The notes beneath the pieces were generated by a model that saw nothing but the letters and a program-made list of their open reading frames with translations, was not told the origin of the DNA and searched no databases. A stretch of DNA of 39,821 nucleotides from Sabulicella glaciei (GTDB lineage Bacteria > Pseudomonadota > Alphaproteobacteria > Acetobacterales > Acetobacteraceae), in the NCBI RefSeq assembly GCF_026183895.1, contig NZ_JAPFQI010000029.1:1-39821 (forward strand), written 5' to 3'. The translations under genes and the position numbers were made by a program. The number at the start of each line of letters is the position of its first letter. Positions within the stretch are counted from its first letter, which is position 1. This document shows positions 25,664-34,214 of this stretch, in pieces.

Positions 25664-27628
25664 CTATCCCCGCTTCGCCCTTGCGTCAGGTTTGCCCACC
25701 GGCGGCCGCCAGAACTCGGCCTGGGCCTTGCTGGCGTCGAGCGCCCCTTGCCCTTCTGTTGCCAAGCGACGGCGCTCGGCCTCGCTTACGCGCCGAGCCC
25801 GGTGCGCGTAACGAGGATCGCCCTCCACGAGATGCAGGTGCTCGGCCAAGCGATTACGCTCCAGCCAGCCCACTGTTGCCTCAAGCTCGGCCAGGGTCAT
25901 CAGCCCCCTGCCCTTGCCCATGACGCGCTTCAGGACCGCATTGTAGCGGTGATAGGTCCCGTCCCCGCGCGGGGCCCGCAGCGCCGCCTCGTCCTCCACC
26001 GCCTGTGCTGCCACCATCTCGCCGACTTGGTGCCGCAGACGGCGCTCCAAGCTGGAAGGCGTCGGGGCATCCGGTGAGGTGGGGAGCCCATCGAGCAACG
26101 GGCTCGGCTCATTCGCTTGTGGGCGACCGACCTGGAGCGTGGGCCCGGCCGCCAGGTTCTCCCACCTCATCCCGGTGGCATTTGAGGACAGCGGCACGAT
26201 GCCGTGCCGGCCTTCTTCCTCAAGCTCCTGCTTCAGCCAATCCGGAAGCTTCTGCCCCCGGTTTTCCTTGGGCCGCCGCGCCACCGTGCCCTGCTCAGTC
26301 TCGATGCGGCGCCGGAAGGCGCGGAAGAGCAAGTCATCGGGATGGAAGACCAAGGCCCGCTGCTCCTCAACCGGACCAGCATGCGGATCAATCCGGGTCG
26401 CCCGGGCGATCATCTGCTCCAGCCAGGGGCGCGAGCGGATATGGGTGAGCGCGGCCACGACCGACACCGAAGGAGCATCCAGCCCCTCATAGGCCATCGC
26501 CACGGTCACGAGGCAGGCTGGTTCGGGAAGGAGGCGAAAGGCCGCCAGCGTCTCCTGCGCGTCCCGCTCGTCCGAGGTGGCGAGGCGCGCATCCACGAGG
26601 CGTCGAGCGACGGGCAGGCGGCCGCGGATGTGGTCGAGGTAGCGCCGTGCCTGAGCCTGGTCAGGTGCAACCACGAGGAGCTTTCCCAGGCCCTTGCCGC
26701 CGTCCTTTGCCGTCAGCCCCAACCTGCGCCGCCGCTCTGCCCTGAGCATCCGCGTCTCGTCAAAAGCGCGGTCGAGCAGCTGCAGGGCGAACTCGGTGCG
26801 AAGCGCGGTGAACAAGGCTGGCCGCGTCGTTTCGTAATCGGCATCGAGGCTGTGCGGCCCCACGGCTGGGCCATCCGGCTCAATCCATGAGGCTTCGCCC
26901 TGCACCGCGCCAAAGGTCACCGGCAGGACGGCCTTCTCTCTCAGGGCTTCCGCGCGCGAGTAGCCGACCACAGCCCAGCTGGAAGCGTGAAGATCCACCT
27001 CCCTTGTCCGGTCCGACGTCCCCTTCCCATAGGGCAGCCACAGGATCGGCCGGCCATCGGCCCGCATCAGCGTGCCCGAGAGCAAGAGGCGCACCCGGGC
27101 CAGTTCCAGCATTGGCAAGAGCGCCCGCGACCAGGACGCTTCCCGCTCCAACGCCCAAGCTCCCTCCCCCACCTGCCCGGATGGTTCCGCGTCACTCAAG
27201 GCTGGGAGGTGATGGATCTCGTCCACCACGAGCAGATACCGATGCGAGGCGAACTCCCGCATGTGCAACTCAGGCGCAGCGGCGACGGCTTGGTAGGTGG
27301 TCACATACCCGGCGAGGCCTCGGCACGGATCGGGCCCGTTGTCGGCCGCGCGGACGGACAGGCTGTGACCAAGCTCGGTGCGCCAGCCGCCGTCGGCAAA
27401 GGCCTCTTCGGCTTGAAGGCGGAGACTGTCCCTGGGCACCACCCAACACACTCGATCTACGACCCCGGCACGGATCAGCTCGCTGGCGGCAAGGACAGGC
27501 AGGAGGCTCTTGCCCCCGCCCGGCGTCACTGCAGCCAGGATGTCCTGCAGCCCGGCCGCCTCGCCCGACGCGATCGCACGCACGACCCCGAGGATGCGGC
27601 GCTGGTGCGTGCGAAGGGATCGGGCCAT
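25664..27628 (-). CDS. DEAD/DEAH-box superfamily 2 helicase
   Basis: A 654-residue ATP-dependent helicase or translocase. Motif I is TPGGGKS (residues 35-41), motif Ia is near CWVVPRDSLRLQAEEAF, motif II is VVDEIHHL (134-141), motif III-like is LLLSGTLMRADG, and the C-terminal RecA domain ends with the motif VI-like LEQMIARATRIDP. The last 200 residues (after about 450) are a charged extension without a domain I can name. The ATG at 27628 is the only good start. It is downstream of and codirectional with the two paralogous genes, 74 bases away, so they may form one operon. Confidence 0.9.
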   Translation of the reverse strand: MARSLRTHQRRILGVVRAIASGEAAGLQDILAAVTPGGGKSLLPVLAASELIRAGVVDRVCWVVPRDSLRLQAEEAFADGGWRTELGHSLSVRAADNGPDPCRGLAGYVTTYQAVAAAPELHMREFASHRYLLVVDEIHHLPALSDAEPSGQVGEGAWALEREASWSRALLPMLELARVRLLLSGTLMRADGRPILWLPYGKGTSDRTREVDLHASSWAVVGYSRAEALREKAVLPVTFGAVQGEASWIEPDGPAVGPHSLDADYETTRPALFTALRTEFALQLLDRAFDETRMLRAERRRRLGLTAKDGGKGLGKLLVVAPDQAQARRYLDHIRGRLPVARRLVDARLATSDERDAQETLAAFRLLPEPACLVTVAMAYEGLDAPSVSVVAALTHIRSRPWLEQMIARATRIDPHAGPVEEQRALVFHPDDLLFRAFRRRIETEQGTVARRPKENRGQKLPDWLKQELEEEGRHGIVPLSSNATGMRWENLAAGPTLQVGRPQANEPSPLLDGLPTSPDAPTPSSLERRLRHQVGEMVAAQAVEDEAALRAPRGDGTYHRYNAVLKRVMGKGRGLMTLAELEATVGWLERNRLAEHLHLVEGDPRYAHRARRVSEAERRRLATEGQGALDASKAQAEFWRPPVGKPDARAKRG

Positions 27629-27702
27629 TCGACGAGTCTAAGCGCTTGGAATCCCGATGTGAATCGACCAACGCTGGGAACGACGAGGGGCGTTCTTGGT
27701 GC

Positions 27703-28278
27703 TCAGTGCTTCTCAGGAACGGCGATCACTTTGGCGCCCTCCGACCGCTTCTTTTCCCAGCACGCATACAACGCCACCCATCCGGCCGGCGGGAGGAAGA
27801 TCGCCTCGCGCCGGAACAGGTAGCCCGCCGCCCGCTCGATCCAGAAGCCGGCTTCGCTGACGCCCCAGGCCGCCGCGGCATTGAAGAGGTTCGCCTTCTT
27901 CGCGAGAAAAACCGCCAGCGTCCGATCTGCGACGCTCGCCATAGGGGACAGTGCCTCGTCTGCGGCGGGTGGTGGCACCTCCACCCCCGCATCGGCTGCC
28001 AGCCGGCAGGCCGCTTCGCGCGCTGCACCGGAAAGCGCCCGGTCGTCCGGATCCTCGATCCCAATGAGCTTCTCGATGAGCTTTGCCGGAGGCTGCCCGG
28101 CCTCCGTCGCGCCTCGGGTCATCTCGTGCACGAAGGCCCACACCTCGTGGAGCGCATCCGGGCCGAAGGCGTAGGAGCCCGCGTCCGCGGCCAGCGCCTG
28201 GCGCGCGCATTCGATCATCCGCGCCTCCAGGGTCTGCACCGTGGCTTGGCCCGGTTCGGGAGTGGAGGAAGCGGTCAA
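27703..28278 (-). CDS. Paralogue B of an unknown family, adjacent to helicase
   Basis: A 191-residue protein with no recognised domain. It starts at a TTG that overlaps the upstream stop (TTTGA), with GGGAGG six bases before it. Features include LEARMIECARQALAADAGSY, then ALHEVWAFVHEM, an Ala-rich helix REAACRLAADAGVEVPPP, and TLAVFLAKKANLFNAAAAWG. The C-terminus is WIERAAGYLFRR and GWVALYACWEKKR. It aligns along its whole length with the gene directly upstream, so this is a tandem duplication. No signal or true membrane helix is seen. The conserved Trp and Gly positions in the AAWG motif could mark a binding site. Confidence 0.75.
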   Translation of the reverse strand: MTASSTPEPGQATVQTLEARMIECARQALAADAGSYAFGPDALHEVWAFVHEMTRGATEAGQPPAKLIEKLIGIEDPDDRALSGAAREAACRLAADAGVEVPPPAADEALSPMASVADRTLAVFLAKKANLFNAAAAWGVSEAGFWIERAAGYLFRREAIFLPPAGWVALYACWEKKRSEGAKVIAVPEKH

Positions 28279-28882
28279 ATCCGGCCTCCCTCATGGCGCT
28301 CGGGCGTCACCGTGCCCGTGTCTAGATTCAGGATGTAGCTCTCCGAGTTGACCGACCACACACGCTGCCACTCCGCGTGCAGCCCGACCCACTCGGCCGA
28401 CGGCTGGAAGAGCGGATCGCGCAGCATGAGGTGGGCGGCCGCCTGTTCGAGGCGGCCCGCGCCGATGTCCGAGCCCCAGGCGGCCCCGGCATGAAACATC
28501 GGGGCTTTCTGCATGAGGAACACGGCCAAGATTCGATCGGCGAGTTGATCCACGCCCCGATAATGATCCTCCGGCAAACTTGGCGGCTCCACCCCGGCCT
28601 CCGCTGCCAGCCGCCGCGCGGCCTCGACCGCGGCGCCGCGCAGGATGCCCCTTCGGCTTTCCTCGGTCTCCACCAGCGCCTGGATCAGCTGTGCGGTCGG
28701 CGGGCCAATCTCGCTGCGGCCCCGCTCTGACCCTGGATGAAGAGCCAGACCGCATTCAGCGCCTTGCCGTCGAAGGTATAGGCATCCGGCTGGCCTTCGC
28801 GCGCCGGCTTGGCCGCTTCCAGAACCCGCTCGGCATACGCCACCATCCGGTTCTCCAACTCGGGTACGCTCAGCGCGGCCAT
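28275..28882 (-). pseudogene. Paralogue A of the same unknown family, split by an apparent 1-nt frameshift
   Basis: The ATG at 28882 opens MAALSVPELENRMVAYAERV, then LNAVWLFIQGQ. At about 28727-28732 the match to paralogue B moves to the next frame, which continues SERGRSEIGPPTAQLIQAL, AAVEAARRLAAEAGVEPPS, ILAVFLMQKAPMFHAGAAWG and WVGLHAEWQRVW to the stop at 28275. Adding one base to the short G-run at the junction (CAGGGTCAG) would restore a 202-residue protein. This may be a true mutation, a programmed slip or a sequencing error. The stop overlaps the start of paralogue B, so translation of the two would be coupled. Confidence 0.7.
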
Positions 28883-29037
28883 GCTCTGTCCTTTCTCGCT
28901 CTTGGAACAAACGTAGTCCATGCGAGGATGAGCAACACCCTCGGGCGAAAGCTTTGCTCCCTTACCCCCATGAAATTCCGCCCTGACCTTTCGCCCGCGC
29001 GGGAATACCTGCCGCGGGTCGCATCTGGAATCGAGCC

Positions 29038-30602
29038 TTGTCGCACATCGAGCCCACCCTCACCCGCGAGCAGGCCGCCATAGTGGAGGCCGCTCACAAG
29101 CTGCGCCTCGGAGAGTGCCTGCGCGTCATCGCCTTCGCGGGCGCGGGCAAGACCTCAACCCTGCGCGCCGTGGCCGGTGCCATGGGCCAGCGCCGCGGCC
29201 TCTATGTCGCTTTCAACAAGGCGATCGCCGCAGAGGCCAAGAGCCGCTTCCCCGAGACGATGCGCTGCCAGACCATGCACAGCGTCGCCTGGGGCGCACA
29301 GGGCCTGAAACCCGACGAGATTGGCCCGCTGAACGCCCATTCGGTGCTGGCCCATTTCGGCAATCAGGGCTGGTCCCCTGCCCCGGTCGCTGGGCTGCGC
29401 CCCATCAGCCAAGCCCGCCATGTCGCCCGGCTGGTCACCGCCTTCTGCCAGGGCGCGGCCCAAGAGCCGACCCAGGCCGAGATCGAGGAGCTGCTGGACC
29501 GGCACGTGCTGCGATTACCGCCCGCCGGGGCTTCCGCCGTTCACGAGGCGCACCAGCCACTGCTGCGCAAGCGCGAGGTCCTGGGGCACGTGCTCCGGGA
29601 CCGAGGCCGAGAGGCCTGCCGACGCTTCCTGGGATGGCGCGCGAACGGCCTCAAGATCAGTCACGACATCTACCTCAAGTCCTTTGCCCTGGATGAGGAC
29701 TTGATCAGGCACGCGCTGCAGCAGGTGGATTACATTTGCTTGGACGAGGCGCAGGACCTGAACCCGGTGTTGCGCCAGATCGCGGTGGCGGCCGGCAAGC
29801 CCGTGATCGCCGTGGGCGACCCTTGGCAGGCGATCTATGGTTGGCGTGGCGCCCAGGACGCGCTGCGGCACCTACTGGGCGATCGCCTCTACCTGTCGCA
29901 GTCCTTTCGGTTCGGGGACGCAGTGGCCGCCGTCGCGCGCCGCGTGCTGGCGAGCCGACCCGGCAGCAAGCCCGAGCGGCCGCTTCGCAAGGTGGAGCGC
30001 GAGGGCCTCGTACGCCCCTACGCCGGGCCGCCGCAGGGGGTGCGCGCCGTGCTGTGCCGGACCAATGCCAGGCTGCTCAAGCAGGCCTTCGCCCTGGCCC
30101 AGATCGGCCGCAGCTTCCACGTGCCCGGCGGGATCGAGGAGATGGCGACCGAGGTCTGTTCCGCGCAGGCCCTGGCCGAGGGGCGCATGCAGGAGGTGAG
30201 AGCCGAGAAGCCCCGGCGCTTCACGTCCTGGGAGCAGTTCATCGAGGAAGCCGAGGAGACCGGAGACGCCGCCCTCGCCCGGCTGCGCGACGCCGTGGAG
30301 GAAGGCGTGGTCATGCCTTGCCGAAGATCGAGGCCAAGGCGGCGCCAACCGAGGCCGCGGCGGAGGTGGCGCTGAGCACCGTGCACAAAACAAAGGGCCG
30401 GGAATGGGACAGCGTGGCGCTGGCGTCCGATTTCCCCGAGCTAGAGGCGCTGCGCCGGCGCTGGGGCCAGGCAATCGACAGCAAGGACGACTGGGCCAAG
30501 GCGTCGCTGCTGCAGGAGTGGAATATTCTCTACGTCGCCGTCACCCGCGCCGTGCGGGAGCTTTTGCTGCCCATTCCCCAGTTCGAAGGATTTGGAGGCT
30601 GA
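29038..30602 (+). pseudogene. UvrD/FBH1-type superfamily 1 helicase with an apparent frameshift
   Basis: From a TTG at 29038 the frame encodes LTREQAAIVEAAHKLRLGEC, motif I VIAFAGAGKTST (about residues 29-40), motif II CLDEAQDLNP, motif III AVGDPWQAIYGWRGAQ and motif IV LSQSFRFGDAVAAVA. It stops at 30375 in a nonsensical Arg-rich tail. The adjacent frame, from about 30316, supplies motif V STVHKTKGREWDSVALA and motif VI ILYVAVTRAVRELLLP, ending at 30602. One missing base near CATGCCTTGCC (about 30313-30322) explains the break. Without motifs V and VI the helicase should be dead. It is divergent from the paralogue genes and followed 8 bases later by an AbrB-like gene. Confidence 0.8.
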
Positions 30603-30610
30603 GCGCGAGC

Positions 30611-30847
30611 ATGCCGAGCATCGTGACACGCAAGGGACGGGTCACCATCCCCAAGCCCATCCGCGACCATCTGGCGATCGCGCCCGGCAGCCAGGTCGTC
30701 TTCGAGATCACGCCGGAGGGGGTGGTCATCCTTCGAGCATCAAAGCCGGGGACTGAGCTGCCGGGCCGCTTCGAGAAGGCCGTCGGCATGGCAGACATCA
30801 AGATGCGCACCGACGAGATCATGCGCTTGCTGCGGCCCGACGACTGA
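30611..30847 (+). CDS. AbrB/MazE-type swapped-hairpin antitoxin or regulator
   Basis: A 78-residue protein: MPSIVTRKGRVTIPKPIRDH, then LAIAPGSQVVFEITPEGVVI. This is the classic AbrB/SpoVT swapped-hairpin DNA-binding fold (TxKGRVTIPKxIRxxL). The C-terminal part (GMADIKMRTDEIMRLLRPDD) resembles the toxin-binding tail of VapB-type antitoxins. No PIN-domain toxin follows; the next gene is on the other strand. It starts 8 bases after the UvrD-type helicase stop and may be cotranscribed with it. Confidence 0.85.
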   Translation: MPSIVTRKGRVTIPKPIRDHLAIAPGSQVVFEITPEGVVILRASKPGTELPGRFEKAVGMADIKMRTDEIMRLLRPDD

Positions 30848-30930
30848 CGGGAGACAGCCCCACTTCTGATCGGCAAGAAGGGTTCTCTGGGCCCCTGGCG
30901 CCAACGCCTCGCTCCAAGGCGGGCACGCGC

Positions 30931-31260
30931 TTACGCGCTCTGCTTGGTCCTGGCTTGCATATAGGCGCGCAGCACAGCATTCATGCGCGTCTGGTAGCCG
31001 GGGCCCTCGGCACGGAACCAATCGACCACATCGGGGTCGAGCCGCAGCGACAGCAGCTTCTTCGGCCCCGGCATGACCGGCAGCGCGTCCTTCCACCAGT
31101 CGCGCGGGACGTCCTTCCAATCAGGGTCCTCTGCGATGGACGTCTCAAGTTCCGCCTCGGACATGCGCCGCACGGCGTCGAGGTCCGAGCGGCTCTCACC
31201 TTTCTCACGCTTCGCCCGAAGTTCCTCCCGGGTGAAGCGCTTGATGCCGCCTGCGTTCAT
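30931..31260 (-). CDS. brnA: BrnA-family antitoxin
   Basis: A 109-residue protein with the BrnA layout. A charged N-terminal toxin-binding part (FTREELRAKREKGESRSDLD, then MSEAELETSIAEDPDWKDVP) precedes a ribbon-helix-helix domain (KKLLSLRLDPDVVDWFRAEG, then PGYQTRMNAVLRAYMQA). BrnA neutralises the BrnT RNase and represses the operon. The ATG at 31260 has AGGAG about 10 bases upstream and overlaps the 3' part of the brnT frame. Confidence 0.9.
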   Translation of the reverse strand: MNAGGIKRFTREELRAKREKGESRSDLDAVRRMSEAELETSIAEDPDWKDVPRDWWKDALPVMPGPKKLLSLRLDPDVVDWFRAEGPGYQTRMNAVLRAYMQARTKQSA

Positions 31261-31491
31261 CGTTTCGCGCTCTCCTGAGCGATATGCAGCGAAGAATGCC
31301 GTTACGCTCGGCGAAGATCAGGGCGACGTGGATGTCCTCGATCAACCGACAGCAAGCTTGCGTTCCTCGCCTTGACGTCTGGCCGCTTCGACGATGAAGG
31401 GGCCTTCAAAGATCAACCAGGCATCAAGGAAATCGAGCCTGTGCTTAATGAGGTTGGAAAGGCGCTTGGCCTCGTCCCATTCGGACAACAT
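31205..31491 (-). pseudogene. brnT: BrnT-family toxin with an apparent frameshift
   Basis: The ATG at 31491 opens MLSEWDEAKRLSNLIKHRLD, then FLDAWLIFEGPFIVEAARRQ, a typical BrnT N-terminus (EWDExKxxxNxxKH). That frame ends at a TGA at about 31343-31345, in ...KLAVG. The next frame continues LIEDIHVALIFAERNGILRC, then ISLRRARNDERRR, the usual BrnT C-terminus. One extra T at GGTTGATC would restore a full toxin of about 95 residues. As read, the toxin is truncated and probably inactive, while its antitoxin is intact. The C-terminal frame runs into the brnA start region, ending at 31205. Confidence 0.7.
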
Positions 31492-31549
31492 CGCCAGTGT
31501 GCTCTCCAGGCGCGCATGACCAACCCCTCAATCATTGCGTAGCTCGTAA

Positions 31550-31559
31550 TGTAGCTACA
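31550..31559. promoter_or_regulatory. Palindrome in the brnTA promoter region
   Basis: TGTAGCTACA is a perfect 10-bp palindrome, with a related AGCTCGTAAT/AGCTAC repeat next to it (31541-31556). It lies about 60 bases upstream of the brnT start, where a BrnA-type repressor would be expected to bind. Confidence 0.35.
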
Positions 31560-31981
31560 AGGGCGCATGGTGGCAAGAGATTTGTGCATCAAGCCTTCAA
31601 CAGCGTTCGAACCGCTCCAAAGCCCTCCTTCGTGAATTTCCCTCGACATAGCCTGGGCGAAGGCACGATGCGGCCGCTTATCTGCAGGCCAGCCAGGGAA
31701 CCTGGGGTGAGGCCTCCGTGCCGGAGAACAATGCCCGTTGACCGACACAGCTTGCGGGAACTTCGACGGCTTCTTCCGTGGCGCGCGGTTCTGGGTACTC
31801 TCAAGCAGGCGGCGCTTGAGTTTCGCTGGCGAAATTCCGATCTGCTGTGGGTTGAATCACAGAGAAGCCTCAGCTTTCCGCGACCGCCCTCCTGCCTTTA
31901 CCCGCAATCACAGAGCATGTCGGGATGTATGGTCCGCCGAGGTAATCCCCTTCTCTACCCAAGGCGAGGGAGCCGATCCAC
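31560..31981. other. Gap between brnTA and recD2-like gene
   Basis: I find no supported gene in this stretch. Open frames exist on both strands but lack good starts and protein-like composition. The base composition is less GC-biased than in the coding neighbours. The right end should hold the promoter of the RecD2-type helicase. Confidence 0.35.
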
Positions 31982-34201
31982 GTGTTGTCCACCGCCGCTC
32001 GCACCCCTTCCTCTTCCGGCCAGACCCCGCCCACCGAGGCGCTGGCGGGGCTGGTCGAGCGGGTCACATACCACAACGCCGAGAACGGCTTTTGCGTGCT
32101 GCGCGTGAAGGCGCGGGGCCACCGCGATCTCATCACCGTCGTCGGGCACGCGGCCTCGATCTCGGCTGGCGAATGGGTCCAGATCTCCGGCAGCTGGGTC
32201 ACCGACCGCACCCACGGCCTGCAGTTCCGCGCGAACTTCCTGAAGGCCTCGCAGCCCACCACCCTGGAAGGCATCGAGAAATACCTGGGCTCGGGCATGA
32301 TCCGCGGCATCGGCCCGGTCTATGCCAAGAAGCTGGTCCGGGCCTTCGGGGAGGCCGTCTTCGACCTGATCGAGGCCGAGCCAGACCGGCTGCGCGAGGT
32401 GACTGGCATCGGGCCCAAGCGGGCGGCCCGGATCGTCGCGGGATGGTCCGAACAGAAGATCATCCGCGAGATCATGCTGTTCCTGCACGCCAACGGCGTC
32501 GGCACCTCGCGGGCAGTGCGGATCTACAAGACCTATGGGCCGAAATCGGTCGAGGTGATCACCGAGAATCCCTACCGGCTCGCCCGCGACATCCGCGGCA
32601 TCGGCTTCCGGACGGCCGACACCGTGGCCCGGAAGCTCGGCATCGAGCCCACCGCCATGATCCGGGTGCGCGCGGGTATTTCCTTCGCGTTGGCCGAGGC
32701 CACGGGCGAGGGGCACTGCGGCTTGCCGGTGGGCGATCTGACGGACCTTGCGGGCAAGCTGCTAGAAGTACCCTCCGACCTCATTGAGAGCGCCCTTGCC
32801 CTAGAGCTTGAGGAAGGGGAGGTCGTGGCCGACACCCTGGAGGGCGAGCGCTGCGTGTTCCTCGCTCGCCTCTACCGCGCTGAGCAGGGCATCGCGGAAC
32901 GGCTCCGGCGTCTCGCTGCCTGTCCCCTGCCCTGGCCAGAAATCGACGCAGCCAAAGCCATCCCCTGGGTGGAGGCGCGGACCGGGCTCTCCCTGGCCGA
33001 GAGCCAGCGGGAGGCGCTGCGGCTCGCACTCGCCTCCAAGGTGCTAGTGATCACCGGGGGGCCGGGGGTTGGAAAGACTACTCTGGTCAACTCGATCCTC
33101 CAGGTGATCCGGGCCAAGGCGGTGGATGTGGCCGTCTGCGCGCCCACGGGCCGGGCCGCCAAGCGCCTGAGCGAAAGCACCGGCCTCGAAGCCCGGACCA
33201 TTCACCGCCTGCTGGAAAGCGACCCCAAGACCGGGGGCTTCAAGCGGGACGAGGTCACACCCCTCGCGTGCGAGCTTCTCGTGGTGGACGAAACCTCGAT
33301 GGTGGACGTGCCGCTGATGCGCGCCCTGCTCAAGGCCCTGCCGGACGACGCCGCCCTGCTGCTGGTGGGCGACGTGGATCAGCTGCCGAGCGTCGGGCCT
33401 GGGCAGGTGCTGTCCGACATCATCGGCTCCGGCGCCGTTCCCGTCGTGCGGCTGACGGAGGTGTTCCGCCAAGCCGCGGAAAGCCAGGTCGTGGTAAACG
33501 CCCATCGCATCAATCGTGGCCAGATGCCGGTTCTGGAAGCGCAGCTCGGAAGCGACTTCTTCTTCGTCGAGGCCAATGAGCCTGAAGAGGGTGTCAGCAA
33601 GCTGCTTCATCTCGTGAAGGAGCGCATCCCCGCGCGCTTCGGCCTCGATCCGGTCCGCGACGTGCAGATCCTTTGCCCCATGAACCGGGGTGGGCTGGGG
33701 GCGCGGGCGCTCAACATCGAGCTGCAGCAGGCGCTCAACCCGCCGGGCGAGCAGCGCGTCGAGCGGTTCGGATGGACCTTCTGTCCCGGCGACAAGGTGA
33801 TGCAGGTCGCGAACAACTACGAGCGCGAGGTCTTCAACGGCGACCTGGGCGTGATCACCGGCATGGACATGGAGGAAGGAGAACTCACCGTCACCTTTGA
33901 CGGGCGACAGGTAAACTATGGCTTTGGCGAACTCGACGAGTTGGTGCTGGCCTACGCCACGACCATCCACAAGGCGCAGGGGTCGGAATACCCGGCGGTG
34001 GTGATCCCGGTGACCACGCAGCACTTCACCATGCTGGCGCGCAACCTGCTCTACACGGGCGTCACCCGTGGCAAGAAGCTGGTCCTGCTTCTGGGGCAGA
34101 AGCGGGCCCTCAAGCTGGCAGTCCGCAACCAAGCCGGGCGCCGGCGCTGGTCCAAACTGCGGGAGTGGCTCTCCGCCGCACCGCAAGCCTCGGTGCGATA
34201 G
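31982..34201 (+). CDS. recD2: RecD2-type superfamily 1B ATP-dependent helicase
   Basis: A 739-residue 5'-3' helicase. The N-terminal region (about residues 20-100) is OB-like, and helix-hairpin-helix repeats (IRGIGPVYAKKLVRAFGEAV; TGIGPKRAARIVAGW; IRGIGFRTADTVARKLG) occupy about 95-220. Motif I is GGPGVGKTTL (about 358), motif II is VVDETSMVDVP (about 434), and motif III is LLLVGDVDQLPSVGPG. The 2B/SH3 part contains FCPGDKVMQVANNYEREVFN, and the late motifs are YATTIHKAQGSEYPAVVIPV and NLLYTGVTRGKKLV. The GTG at 31982 has GAGGGAG upstream. It acts alone, without RecBC, in recombination, repair or mobile-DNA processing. It is intact, unlike its UvrD-type neighbour. Confidence 0.95.
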   Translation: MLSTAARTPSSSGQTPPTEALAGLVERVTYHNAENGFCVLRVKARGHRDLITVVGHAASISAGEWVQISGSWVTDRTHGLQFRANFLKASQPTTLEGIEKYLGSGMIRGIGPVYAKKLVRAFGEAVFDLIEAEPDRLREVTGIGPKRAARIVAGWSEQKIIREIMLFLHANGVGTSRAVRIYKTYGPKSVEVITENPYRLARDIRGIGFRTADTVARKLGIEPTAMIRVRAGISFALAEATGEGHCGLPVGDLTDLAGKLLEVPSDLIESALALELEEGEVVADTLEGERCVFLARLYRAEQGIAERLRRLAACPLPWPEIDAAKAIPWVEARTGLSLAESQREALRLALASKVLVITGGPGVGKTTLVNSILQVIRAKAVDVAVCAPTGRAAKRLSESTGLEARTIHRLLESDPKTGGFKRDEVTPLACELLVVDETSMVDVPLMRALLKALPDDAALLLVGDVDQLPSVGPGQVLSDIIGSGAVPVVRLTEVFRQAAESQVVVNAHRINRGQMPVLEAQLGSDFFFVEANEPEEGVSKLLHLVKERIPARFGLDPVRDVQILCPMNRGGLGARALNIELQQALNPPGEQRVERFGWTFCPGDKVMQVANNYEREVFNGDLGVITGMDMEEGELTVTFDGRQVNYGFGELDELVLAYATTIHKAQGSEYPAVVIPVTTQHFTMLARNLLYTGVTRGKKLVLLLGQKRALKLAVRNQAGRRRWSKLREWLSAAPQASVR

Positions 34202-34214
34202 CCCTTCCCGCTGA

